Positions 12,643 through 19,297 of a stretch of 34,070 nucleotides of DNA are shown one piece after another (the first letter of the stretch is position 1; the number at the start of each line of letters is the position of its first letter). A program made the position numbers and the translations under genes. The notes beneath the pieces were generated by a model. That model worked only from the letters and a program-made list of their open reading frames with translations, ran no database searches and was not told where the DNA came from. Source of the DNA: a virus; the IMG/VR virus record IMGVR_UViG_3300032093_000463, positions 1 to 34,070 of that record; one strand, given 5' to 3'.

Positions 12643-13098
12643 TCAGTCTTCTGGGTAATGCAGAAACACCGGCTTCCGTCTGATCGGAATGTCTTTCGGG
12701 TCTGACGCTTCCCTCGGCACGTAAATGATACGTGGCACTGAATCCGCACAATAGGCGACAACGGCGTCCTGTTCGCCCAGTTTGTCCAGCCAGTTGTTGA
12801 GGCGGGTGTTCTCATCCGGCGTCAGTTCCTCACCGGCACGCCGCCTGCCCAGGAGCCTGAGCATGCGAATCCCGTAGTGCTTCAAGTCTTTCCCGTTCAA
12901 CCGCCACGGGATTTCCTCTGAGTAGCGGCGCTTCTCCTCCGTCAGCCCAGCCCTTGATAGGGCCACGCTGACTGCCGCACGGGACACCGGGTATCCGGTG
13001 TCCTTCGACACCTGCTGAGCAATCTCCGTATGCGTCATGCCCGCTTGTACCATTTCTAGCAGTTTGTCCGCATTGGGAAGTATCTGTGGTCTTGCCAT
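12643..13098 (-). CDS. Immunity repressor-like HTH protein (L5 gp71 type)
   Basis: This 151-residue protein has a helix-turn-helix at about 21-50 (MTHTEIAQQVSKDTG, then a recognition helix with SRAAVSVALSRAG). The rest resembles, as I remember it, the L5-type mycobacteriophage repressor: a IPW motif after the HTH, a basic helical stretch, RLNNWLDKLGEQDAVVAY and then IIYVPREASDPKD-IPIRRK. That family binds 13-bp asymmetric operators and many further sites (stoperators) as a monomer and keeps lysogens silent. The ATG at 13098 is chosen for AGGAGG seven bases upstream; the longer frame runs through the tRNA. It is monocistronic, followed by a strong terminator. Confidence 0.65.
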   Translation of the reverse strand: MARPQILPNADKLLEMVQAGMTHTEIAQQVSKDTGYPVSRAAVSVALSRAGLTEEKRRYSEEIPWRLNGKDLKHYGIRMLRLLGRRRAGEELTPDENTRLNNWLDKLGEQDAVVAYCADSVPRIIYVPREASDPKDIPIRRKPVFLHYPED

Positions 13099-13124
13099 AA
13101 TGTTGCCTCCTGCGGGCATTGTTG

Positions 13125-13172
13125 CATGACCCTGGGGGTGAACACTACAAACAGCAAGCAAATGACTGGTCA
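13125..13172 (-). promoter_or_regulatory. Possible repressor promoter
   Basis: On the minus strand just after the tRNA, TTGACC is followed after 18 bases by TGTAGT, with the repressor ATG about 40 bases further on. The -35 match is good (5 of 6), the -10 moderate. Co-transcription with the tRNA is the alternative. Confidence 0.35.
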
Positions 13173-13175
13173 AAG

Positions 13176-13261
13176 TGTCCGAGGCGGGACTTGAACCCGC
13201 ACAGCCCGTAAAGGCCACTGGCACCTCAAGCCAGCGCGTCTGCCAATTCCGCCACCCGGAC
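13176..13261 (-). tRNA. tRNA-Leu (anticodon GAG)
   Basis: A complete 86-base class II tRNA. Acceptor GTCCGGG pairs with CTCGGAC (one G-U pair). The anticodon stem CTGGC/GCCAG closes the loop TTGAGGT, giving anticodon GAG. A long variable arm (GGCC...GGGC) is typical of leucine tRNA. The T arm is GCGGG-TTCAAGT-CCCGC. The discriminator is A and CCA is not encoded. It lies between the repressor and the integrase, a usual place for attP; its 3' half could be the crossover core shared with a host tRNA gene. Confidence 0.93.
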
Positions 13262-13518
13262 GAGTGCCGCATCAGGGTAGCAAGTCCAAAGAGCAGATAG
13301 ACTAGGGGGCGTCAACTAAACAGCGGGCCGCTAGTAACTGATCCCCACAGGTTCAACATGGTTCATGTACAGGCATTGGAAAGGGCAGTGTTTGCCCACG
13401 TCAAAGCCGCATATCTTTTATGAACCCAACTGCAAGAGTGTGGCATGCTACGAAAGCCACACACGGCAGGCTGTGGCAGGTTACAATCGGCCCAAAGAGC
13501 ACCCCGGAGGAGGCTTCA
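13262..13518 (+). promoter_or_regulatory. Integrase upstream region (candidate attP and control)
   Basis: 257 bases without a convincing gene. A weak promoter-like pair TTGCCC...TTTTAT lies near 13391-13420. The hairpin GTGTGGC/GCCACAC at 13438-13462 carries an inverted 12-mer. Recombinase arm sites may lie here, but I see no clear repeats of the integrase-arm type. A GGAGGAGG ribosome binding site ends the region. Confidence 0.4.
13438..13462 (-). repeat. Inverted copy of the 12-mer in a perfect hairpin (copy 5)
   Basis: GTGGCATGCTAC (13440-13451) is the exact reverse complement of GTAGCATGCCAC. GTGTGGC (13438-13444) pairs with GCCACAC (13456-13462). It is the only exact copy outside the early operon and sits about 57 bp before the integrase start. 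Confidence 0.75.
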
Positions 13519-14565
13519 ATGAACAGGAACATCCAACCAGCGAGCCTGTCAGCGGCGATAGATGAGTTCGCCGCTCACCTGCGAGCCAAGAGGCGAGCAA
13601 AGAACACGGTCGATGGATACGTGTACGTGCTACATAAGGCACTCAAGACGTGGGGTGATATCTCCACGGATGCGATAGAGCCCATCCACATTGACCGCTT
13701 CTTCGCGGCAGGCGACTGGGCTGACTCCACACAGAACCAGTACCTCGCCAGCCTGCGTGTCTTCTTCAAGTGGCTGCGGAACTCCCGCTACACCTGGCCC
13801 GACCATGACCCCACGGTCACGTGGGAGGTGGCCAGGGTGCGGTCGAAGGACCGCTTGCGCCTGTCGCCGGATGAGTTCTACCCGCTGATGGATGCCTGCA
13901 GCCACCCCCGTGATCGGGCAGTAGTGGCTCTGGCCTTGTTCACCCTGCTGCGTGGCTCCGAGATCGCCACCCTCAAGTGGGCTGACGTGGACTTCGGCGC
14001 TGGCTTGCTGCATGCGGTGCATCACAAGACGAAGTTGGAGGATGCGAAGCCGATTGGTGAGGAGTTGCGGGAGGAACTGGTGGCTTGGCAGAACTGGTAT
14101 CGCCTGGATCAAGGCACCATCAAGCCTGAGTGGTTTCTGGTTCCGGCGAAAGGACCGGACTTCTATGAGCAGGACCCGGCAACGAAGCGGCTTGTGCGGG
14201 ACACCCGTAAGCCAGCGCACCTCAAGCCGACGAAGAAGTTGGGCAAGCCGTATGAGGTGATCAAGAGGCCGTTGAAGGCTCTCGGCTACGACACCCACTG
14301 GGAGGGTGTGCACACCTTGCGGCGTTCCGGTGGCTCTGCCCGCTTCCAAGAGTTGCGAGGTTCGGAGGGTGCGGACTTCGCCATCATGGAGGTGGCCAGC
14401 CTTCTCGGGCACACCGACGTGAAGGTGAGCCAGCGGTATATCGGTTGGAATATCGCCAAGGAGCAGCGCAACGAGTCGATCATTGGCAAGCGTATGTATC
14501 CGTCAATCCAGCGGGATAGTAGGATTCGCCTTGTCAGGGGAGGCGAGCATGGCTCAACGTCTTAG
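13519..14565 (+). CDS. Tyrosine site-specific integrase
   Basis: A 348-residue tyrosine recombinase. The N-terminal core-binding domain (about 8-95) has the usual SAM-like helices; the catalytic domain shows R145 (LLRGSEI), a lysine at 170-172 (HHKTK), H265xxR268 (HTLRR), H298 (LLGHTD) and nucleophile Y307 (QRYIG). It joins attP and attB during lysogeny. Start ATG at 13519, five bases after GGAGGAGG; no arm-binding N-terminal domain is evident, so it may be of the simpler type. The next gene overlaps its 3' end by 17 bases. The adjacent tRNA suggests integration at a tRNA gene. Confidence 0.93.
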   Translation: MNRNIQPASLSAAIDEFAAHLRAKRRAKNTVDGYVYVLHKALKTWGDISTDAIEPIHIDRFFAAGDWADSTQNQYLASLRVFFKWLRNSRYTWPDHDPTVTWEVARVRSKDRLRLSPDEFYPLMDACSHPRDRAVVALALFTLLRGSEIATLKWADVDFGAGLLHAVHHKTKLEDAKPIGEELREELVAWQNWYRLDQGTIKPEWFLVPAKGPDFYEQDPATKRLVRDTRKPAHLKPTKKLGKPYEVIKRPLKALGYDTHWEGVHTLRRSGGSARFQELRGSEGADFAIMEVASLLGHTDVKVSQRYIGWNIAKEQRNESIIGKRMYPSIQRDSRIRLVRGGEHGSTS

Positions 14566-14767
14566 TGTGGTGTGTGACGGCTGCCAGGTGGAGGGGCCCA
14601 CAGAGCGGTTCCGGATCAAGAACCGGCATGGCACGGAGTGGTTCATGGACTACTGCCCCGACTGTGCGTGGCCGCTTGAGCGGGGCAAGGGCGTGAACCT
14701 GCCTAAATCAACTAGGTATCAAAGGTTCAAGGTGACTCACCTACCACCCCAGACAAGGCGTAAGTAG
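14549..14767 (+). CDS. Small zinc-ribbon protein next to integrase
   Basis: A 72-residue basic protein with C9xxC12 and C36xxC39, a clear zinc ribbon, and a basic C-terminal tail (Arg/Lys-rich). GGGGAGG precedes the ATG, inside the end of the integrase gene, so the two are co-translated. The position just after integrase is where recombination directionality factors often lie, but the sequence does not show a known Xis fold. Function unknown. Confidence 0.65.
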   Translation: MAQRLSVVCDGCQVEGPTERFRIKNRHGTEWFMDYCPDCAWPLERGKGVNLPKSTRYQRFKVTHLPPQTRRK

Positions 14768-14790
14768 CACGGGCCCTAGCATGCCCGTAG
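14764..14790 (+). repeat. Degenerate 12-mer-like element in a hairpin
   Basis: GTAGCAC is followed by TAGCATGCC (14778-14786), which shares nine contiguous bases with the 12-mer core. ACGGGC and GCCCGT (6 bp) pair around CCTAGCAT. It lies in the stop region of the zinc-ribbon gene, the same position relative to a gene as the early copies. Confidence 0.4.
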
Positions 14791-14823
14791 GAGGCCACAG
14801 GAGCCCCGTAGAACGACGAAAAG

Positions 14824-14855
14824 GCCCGGACCCCTACATGGAGTAGGGTCCGGGC
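14824..14855 (-). terminator. Strong terminator after the lysis genes
   Basis: A 13-bp stem with one bulged C (14824-14837 with 14843-14855) and a five-base loop, followed on the minus strand by CTTTTCG. It ends the long leftward late operon just beyond the endolysin stop. It may act in both directions, since the rightward integrase operon converges here, but the plus side has few T residues. Confidence 0.8.
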
Positions 14856-14876
14856 TCTGATCGCCTGAGAATGGCT

Positions 14877-15506
14877 CTATTTGATGATGCTTGTCCAGCG
14901 GTCCAGCAGGCCCCGCCACCCCGAAGGGGCGGTGCCCATCAGTCGGGCCACCCGCTTCCGCTCACGGGCCCGGCTCAACCCACTCGGATCATTCTTTCGG
15001 CCAGGCGGCAACGCATAGTCTTTGTGGAAGTCAAGAGCCTGCATCGGGTCCAGGCCGTAATGCTTCATGATCGCTGCCGTCCCACGACGCAGCGAATCCA
15101 ACTGAGCCTTCTCCCACTTTTCCCCAAGAGTCATGTCAGTCTCAATGCCCAGCAAATACTGATTGCCAGTTGAGTTCGGAGCAATCGGACTAGCGCCTAC
15201 CCCGGCATGGTTCGTCTGGCCAGCCGCGTAAACCCACCACTTGCCACGCCGATCCACCCAAATCGCGGCACACGGAGCCAACTCCGAATACATGCACCAC
15301 TGCAAAGCACCAGGGCTATCGCCCTCCGGGCTCGCATCGTGATGCCACATCACACCACGCAGTTCACGGTAACCCAGGCCATTCCAGCCCACGCCCTTCC
15401 ACCGCTTACCCGCATACCGCCCGTACTTGTAGGTCAATCCCTCAGCATCAACACCAGCCTGACGGAGCACCTTCACCAGATCAGTCAGCCACACACCCGT
15501 AGCCAA
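14877..15506 (-). CDS. Endolysin, N-acetylmuramoyl-L-alanine amidase (Amidase_2)
   Basis: This 209-residue enzyme has the Amidase_2 pattern: VMWHHDAS (H55/H56), QTNHAG (H100), LLGIETD (E122) and FHKDYALPPGRKNDPSGL (H161, K171, D173). It cuts the bond between the sugar and the stem peptide in the cell wall. No separate cell-wall-binding domain is clear; residues 180-209 (RERKRVARLMG, W-rich) may help binding. The start is TTG at 15506, six bases after GAGGA; no ATG/GTG is better placed. It is the last gene of the late operon, preceded by two membrane proteins that form the lysis cassette. Confidence 0.88.
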   Translation of the reverse strand: MATGVWLTDLVKVLRQAGVDAEGLTYKYGRYAGKRWKGVGWNGLGYRELRGVMWHHDASPEGDSPGALQWCMYSELAPCAAIWVDRRGKWWVYAAGQTNHAGVGASPIAPNSTGNQYLLGIETDMTLGEKWEKAQLDSLRRGTAAIMKHYGLDPMQALDFHKDYALPPGRKNDPSGLSRARERKRVARLMGTAPSGWRGLLDRWTSIIK

Positions 15507-15508
15507 GA

Positions 15509-15763
15509 TCAGTCCTCATCCCAAGGCAGCGGCTCAACAACCGCCTCGCCAGCCAGCGACGGGCCCTCAAACGGGCCCAAGCGCAGCGACGCAACCGAAG
15601 TCAACACCGACACGAGAGCAGCCGTGCCCGCCACACCAAGAGCCTGCTGCCAATCCAGCGTCAGCACCGTGACACCGGCCACGAACAAAGCCACAAGCGC
15701 CTGGCAGAAAGTCTTTGCAGCCCGCTCGCCAGTAGCCAGCCAGAAATGCTTATCAGTCAACAA
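15509..15763 (-). CDS. Holin, r1t-type
   Basis: About 84 residues with two hydrophobic segments separated by a short turn (VALFVAGVTVLTLDW and LGVAGTAALVSVLTSVASL). The second segment and the preceding W-QQALGVAG match the r1t holin family as I remember it. An acidic tail ends PLPWDED. The start is a TTG pair (15763 or 15760) near the end of the upstream gene, with GGAGAG further upstream. It should form pores that release or activate the amidase. Confidence 0.72.
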   Translation of the reverse strand: MLTDKHFWLATGERAAKTFCQALVALFVAGVTVLTLDWQQALGVAGTAALVSVLTSVASLRLGPFEGPSLAGEAVVEPLPWDED

Positions 15764-16022
15764 GGTGATCCAACTCTCCGTCGATACGAATGATCTCCTT
15801 CTCAATCCGCACAATGCGGTCAGAGATCACATCCACTTTCTGATGCAAGTCACCAAGTGACTTGCCGCCGTTACGCGGCGTGCGCTGATCTATGTAATGT
15901 TCAAGCGGACGCACAATCAGGAAGCGACCCACAGCCGCCACAGCACCCACCACTGCAGCGATGACACCAATCAAGATGCCGACATCCTGAGCAATCTGAA
16001 TCCAGTCCGGAGTCTCATACAT
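15753..16022 (-). CDS. TM/coiled-coil membrane protein (DUF2746-like)
   Basis: An 89-residue protein with one membrane segment (VGILIGVIAAVVGAVAAV, about 14-31) and a charged heptad-like C-terminal helix (DLHQKVDVISDRIVRIEK and on). This matches DUF2746-type proteins that sit beside phage holins. It may regulate holin timing. The ATG overlaps the stop of the large tail gene by one base. Confidence 0.68.
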   Translation of the reverse strand: MYETPDWIQIAQDVGILIGVIAAVVGAVAAVGRFLIVRPLEHYIDQRTPRNGGKSLGDLHQKVDVISDRIVRIEKEIIRIDGELDHLVD

Positions 16023-17950
16023 CAGATCAGCCTCAACACCACTTGGCCGACACCGCCAGCATTACCGTTCGCACGAGTCGGGGGAGTGGTGCGCTGCAGC
16101 GACACCCGCTCTATGTAAGCCTCAGCCACTTCACCCGTAGTGAAGTCACGCCACAACACCACGCCAGCAGAAGACTCAAGATCCTCAAGAGCCTTCAAGC
16201 GCAGATAAGCACCGCCCACCTGGCCATGACGCAAGCCCTTGCGGTCAGTCTCGAAATCGAACAGCATGACCACGGCCTGCACTAGACGACTGCGCTTCGG
16301 TGCAGGCACCGCACGCACCTGATAACCCACCACCGAAGGTGACGTAGCCTGCCCCGAAGGGGCCACCAGTCGCACAGCCACAAACAGTTCCGCCTCCGGA
16401 TTAGGAGACACCGCAGCCAAAGAGCCATACGAGTCATAGGCAGTGCCATCAACACCGATGACACGACTCCACACAGAAGGAGCCGTCGTGTCACGAGTGG
16501 AGGCATAAGCCTCAGCAGACCCCGTAGATGCACGCTTCACAATCAAACGCACATCCCGCCACGCCTTCGGCTCAAGAGTGCCAAGACGGATACGGCCAGA
16601 CTCAAGCCAACCCTCAGACACGAGCGTGGACTTCTCGCGGAACAAACCAGCACCATCCACCGCGAACCACACCCGGCCACCAGCAAGAGTCACCTGCGTA
16701 GCCGAACCAGCCGTACCTGCAGGGGCCACAAGATCCGCCGCATAGGCGTACCGCAACTGGCCAGAATCAAGAGGCTGGCCAAGGTCAATGCGGTACAGGC
16801 CAGCCCGCTTCACCCGGTTACCCGCATCAGCATCAGCGGCACCCGTCGCATACACGTAGCGGTCCACAGCAACCGCATCCTTAGATCCGCCAGCAATCTC
16901 CACAATCAGCGGACCCATACTCAGGCTTCCGTCTGACTGAATGGCAGCGATACGCACACCCTTGCTCGTGCCCACAATCAGGAACGAGCCAATGTAGGAG
17001 TACGTGCTAAGCACAGTCTCACCGCGAGGCAGTTCAGCCACCACCACCGGCTGATCCAACTCAACAGCCGTAGTCGAAGCAGTCACACCAATGTTGAAAA
17101 TGGCAGACGTATCACCGGCATAGCCGGACGCATAAATGCTTGCAGGTCCCTCAGCGAAATCAGTCCACGTCCACGAAGACACAGGATGCGTGTACAGAGC
17201 AGCAGGCAGCGCTGCAGGGGCACCAGAAGGTGACAAGTCAGTCACCTCATGGATCGCCGCACCTGTCGCCACCATGAGACGCTGCTTCACCCAGCGCACA
17301 AGGCCAGCAGCAGAAAGTTCATAGATCGCGGAGCCCGCACTAGACGGCAAGTTGCCCTTGTAAATCTTGTCGTTGTCGCACACGAAGTATTGGGAGCCGT
17401 TAGAAGCCAGGCTCGTGATCGCGTTAGACCCGCCCCACGTCACAGCACTACTGCTACCCGACGAAGGCTGATACGTCAGGTCAATGCCCTGCCCATACAG
17501 CACACCCGTATCCACACCGATCAGCACCGGGCCAGCGCCCGTGTCCGTGACCAGTCGCTCCGTGTCATGCAGTAGCCGTAACTCGCCAGGAGTCCACGGG
17601 TCCACGCCACCAGATGCAGCGAAGCGGAACCGAGCCTCAGCATCATTCACTTCCAGAGGCTCAGCGGAAGTCAGCCCAGCACCGTAATGCCAAGAAGACT
17701 GCGACCGAATCCAGAACCCCGAATCAAGGGACTGCTCGCCCACATCACGTTGACTATCGACCCGCTGCCTACGAAACTCAGACGTTTCCCTGCGCATCGG
17801 ATACTGGTCCGACAAAGCAAACAGGAAAGGCAAGCCACCCACACTGCAATCCCATGCCACGTTGCTAGACACCGTGGCCTGAGTGGGGCTAGAAGCACCC
17901 CGGCCAGTCAGGTCAAAGACCACATCCTCAGTGATGTCAAACGACGGCAC
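16022..17950 (-). CDS. Beta-propeller-like tail (nozzle-type) protein
   Basis: This 642-residue protein is built of repeated beta blades. Segments such as ITSLASNGSQYFVCDNDKIY, KQRLMVATGAAIHEV, SIYASGYAG, GSFLIVGTSKGVRIA and GGRVWFAVDGAGLFR each resemble a propeller blade. The C-terminal part (about 460-640) is a beta-sandwich-like appendage. In podoviruses the tail nozzle (T7 gp12-like) has this architecture and length. Functions fit cell attachment and DNA passage. GTG start, AGGAG five bases upstream. It lies between the tail-fibre-like genes and the lysis cassette. Confidence 0.62.
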   Translation of the reverse strand: MPSFDITEDVVFDLTGRGASSPTQATVSSNVAWDCSVGGLPFLFALSDQYPMRRETSEFRRQRVDSQRDVGEQSLDSGFWIRSQSSWHYGAGLTSAEPLEVNDAEARFRFAASGGVDPWTPGELRLLHDTERLVTDTGAGPVLIGVDTGVLYGQGIDLTYQPSSGSSSAVTWGGSNAITSLASNGSQYFVCDNDKIYKGNLPSSAGSAIYELSAAGLVRWVKQRLMVATGAAIHEVTDLSPSGAPAALPAALYTHPVSSWTWTDFAEGPASIYASGYAGDTSAIFNIGVTASTTAVELDQPVVVAELPRGETVLSTYSYIGSFLIVGTSKGVRIAAIQSDGSLSMGPLIVEIAGGSKDAVAVDRYVYATGAADADAGNRVKRAGLYRIDLGQPLDSGQLRYAYAADLVAPAGTAGSATQVTLAGGRVWFAVDGAGLFREKSTLVSEGWLESGRIRLGTLEPKAWRDVRLIVKRASTGSAEAYASTRDTTAPSVWSRVIGVDGTAYDSYGSLAAVSPNPEAELFVAVRLVAPSGQATSPSVVGYQVRAVPAPKRSRLVQAVVMLFDFETDRKGLRHGQVGGAYLRLKALEDLESSAGVVLWRDFTTGEVAEAYIERVSLQRTTPPTRANGNAGGVGQVVLRLI

Positions 17951-17986
17951 CAGTGCTCCTCACAGTACGGCGGGCATGCAGAAGAA

Positions 17987-18008
17987 GGCCGGGCCCGAAG
18001 GCCCGGCC
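17987..18008 (-). terminator. Hairpin after the 202-residue tail gene
   Basis: A perfect 9-bp GC stem with a UUCG loop on the minus-strand RNA, followed by TTCTTCT. It lies 15 bases beyond the stop of the upstream tail protein gene. The stable tetraloop with a weak T-run suggests partial termination or mRNA protection that would lower expression of the genes beyond. Confidence 0.65.
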
Positions 18009-18022
18009 CCCCACCACAAACA

Positions 18023-18631
18023 TCAGGTCAGGTCAATCCACACGTAGCGGAACGTTGCCGCAGCCTCGTCAATAGGCGAAGCCGTCACGTTCGTCGCATA
18101 CACCGTGACCGTATTGGAGGCCGTCACAGCGGCCCCACCGAACACAAGGCCAGTGGTGAGAGCAGGCGGATTCACAATCACGACATCGCCAGAGGCAGCG
18201 CCAGTCAGCGTGAACGTGGCCGAACCAGTCGCACCAGCAGCAATCTCCGGCAGATTCACAGACGCCGTAGCCGTCGCAATCAGGGCCTTCTGCGCCGCAC
18301 CCTTGCCCACATAGCGGGCATCCGACTCCTCAACACTGACACGACGGTCAGGGTCCGAAGACGGGGTGAACACGAGAGCCTGGCCATCCTTGATACGCAC
18401 AGTGCGAGTGCCATCAGGAGTGTTGGCAACCTCAACACCGTTGCGCTTCACAGAGATGACAACATCCGTGTCCCTGCCGATGTAGTACGACTTGCTCGCA
18501 GTGATCGTGTCAGGGAAAGACGCAGCCGAGGTAAGAGCCTCGTCCGTGTACCAAGTCCCGCCAGTGAACGTGACAACGAATGTCTCGCTACGCGGGTTAT
18601 CGACGCGAACTTCGCCTCCGAGAGAGGACAT
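18023..18631 (-). CDS. Tail-associated (minor tail/fibre-like) protein
   Basis: A 202-residue beta-rich protein with an N-terminal beta domain (EVRVDNPRSETFVVTFTG), a central stretch on the pattern DARYVGKGAAQKALI and a Thr/Ala-rich beta-sandwich C-terminus. The central DARYV motif is common in phage fibre proteins. AAGGAG six bases before the ATG. No enzymatic motif. It is preceded by a structured non-coding region (18632-19052), so it may have its own promoter or regulation. Confidence 0.55.
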   Translation of the reverse strand: MSSLGGEVRVDNPRSETFVVTFTGGTWYTDEALTSAASFPDTITASKSYYIGRDTDVVISVKRNGVEVANTPDGTRTVRIKDGQALVFTPSSDPDRRVSVEESDARYVGKGAAQKALIATATASVNLPEIAAGATGSATFTLTGAASGDVVIVNPPALTTGLVFGGAAVTASNTVTVYATNVTASPIDEAAATFRYVWIDLT

Positions 18632-18670
18632 ATGTATCTCCTTGCTAGTTATCGGTATACCGTGGAAAGC

Positions 18671-18684
18671 GAGGGGTGCCCCTC
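18671..18684 (-). promoter_or_regulatory. Palindrome between leader ORF and tail gene (attenuator candidate)
   Basis: GAGGGG-TG-CCCCTC is perfectly symmetric apart from its two central bases. On the minus strand it is followed by GCTTTCC. Its location between the 16-codon ORF and the tail gene suggests a weak terminator or attenuator. Confidence 0.4.
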
Positions 18685-18701
18685 ACAGAAGTGACTTGAG
18701 T

Positions 18702-18752
18702 TCAGTCGTCGTCAAAGTCGCCGTACAGGATCGTCCAGATGTCGTCATCCAT
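18702..18752 (-). CDS. 16-residue leader-like ORF
   Basis: An ATG preceded by AGGAG with five-base spacing opens a 16-codon frame, MDDDIWTILYGDFDDD, which is highly acidic. It ends 71 bases before the next gene and is followed by the GAGGGG/CCCCTC hairpin and GCTTTCC. The arrangement resembles a leader peptide with an attenuator. It could equally be an accidental ORF, although the ribosome binding site is as good as those of real genes here. Confidence 0.4.
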   Translation of the reverse strand: MDDDIWTILYGDFDDD

Positions 18753-18771
18753 AGAGACTCCTGTTCAGAAA

Positions 18772-18789
18772 TCGGCACGATCGTGCCGA
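18772..18789. repeat. Palindrome 1, TCGGCACGATCGTGCCGA
   Basis: A perfect 18-bp palindrome just upstream of the 16-codon ORF. Its 7-bp arms CGGCACG/CGTGCCG are identical to those of palindrome 2, with centres 61 bp apart (about six helical turns). It would suit a dimeric DNA-binding protein, or a stem-loop in RNA. Confidence 0.6.
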
Positions 18790-18833
18790 AACCTTCAATA
18801 TGGGGAATCGGTAGCAAAGGTTTTGGGGCTAAA

Positions 18834-18849
18834 CGGCACGAACGTGCCG
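18834..18849. repeat. Palindrome 2, CGGCACGAACGTGCCG
   Basis: 16 bp with 7-bp perfect arms around AA, the same arms as palindrome 1. It is flanked by AAA on both sides in the plus strand. Confidence 0.6.
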
Positions 18850-18866
18850 AAAGTCGGGGTAATGCC

Positions 18867-18934
18867 TAAGCCGGAATAGCGCGTCCGTTATTGCTGGATA
18901 AACGCCGGAACAGGCTGCCCGTTATTCCGGCTTA
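18867..18934. repeat. Nested direct and inverted repeats
   Basis: TAAGCCGGAATA (18867-18878) is inverted at TATTCCGGCTTA (18923-18934). Two imperfect direct repeats, both opening GCCGGAA and both carrying CCGTTATT, lie at 18870-18897 and 18904-18930. The combination gives a 68-base element that can form one large stem or two smaller ones. Confidence 0.6.
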
Positions 18935-19052
18935 CGCCGTGTCGCTAACGTGACGGTTCGCGACTACTCATTACCGGGGGATAAACCCCGCCTATGAGAA
19001 GTGTCCGAAACTCTTACTTTCCGGACAACGTTCGCAATCCCTAGGTTCCGAA

Positions 19053-19289
19053 CTAGACGCCTAGGAGGGCGGCGGCCTCGTCTGCGGTGAGGCCGAGGGC
19101 TTCCAGCTTGGCGACAGCCGACGCCTTGGCGGCAGCCTTGGCCTCCTCGGCAGCGACCCGCTCGGCCTCGGCAGCGGCAGCAGCAGCCGCGTCGGCCTCA
19201 CGCTGGGCGATCTCCTCGGCGGTGAGGGGTCGCTCCTCGACCTGGCCTGTCTCGCAATTCACGATGACGGCGATGGGTGTGTCAGACAT
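19053..19289 (-). CDS. Small coiled-coil protein
   Basis: A 78-residue protein. A short N-terminal beta part (IAVIVNCETGQVEERPL) is followed by a long Ala/Glu-rich helix (about 23-62) and a final helix-turn (LEALGLTADEAAALLG). Similar short proteins with this ending occur near phage tail genes and may act as assembly chaperones, but this is inference. AAGGAG lies five bases before the ATG. Confidence 0.6.
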   Translation of the reverse strand: MSDTPIAVIVNCETGQVEERPLTAEEIAQREADAAAAAAAEAERVAAEEAKAAAKASAVAKLEALGLTADEAAALLGV

Positions 19290-19297
19290 GAGGCTCC

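Larger units (their letters stand above)
18632..19052. other. Structured intergenic region in the late operon
   Basis: About 420 bases without a sizeable gene, inside a densely packed operon. It holds a GAGGGG/CCCCTC palindrome (18671-18684), a 16-codon ORF (18702-18752), two palindromes (18772-18789, 18834-18849), imperfect direct repeats (18870-18897 and 18904-18930), a 12-bp inverted repeat (18867-18878 with 18923-18934) and two further GC hairpins (about 18974-18990; 18999-19026). This density of symmetry suggests a regulatory or replication element. Confidence 0.65.

Noticed and set aside
12125-12751. Extended 208-residue form of the first gene of the leftward operon
   Set aside because: The extension crosses the repressor terminator and part of the repressor gene; AGGGGG points to the ATG at 12394.
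12643-13272. N-terminally extended form of the repressor-like protein
   Set aside because: The extra 58 codons run through the tRNA-Leu; the ATG at 13098 has a perfect ribosome binding site.
17687-18694. A 335-codon plus-strand frame across the tail genes
   Set aside because: It is antisense to two good tail genes and a terminator, and is Arg/His/Ser-rich without motifs.
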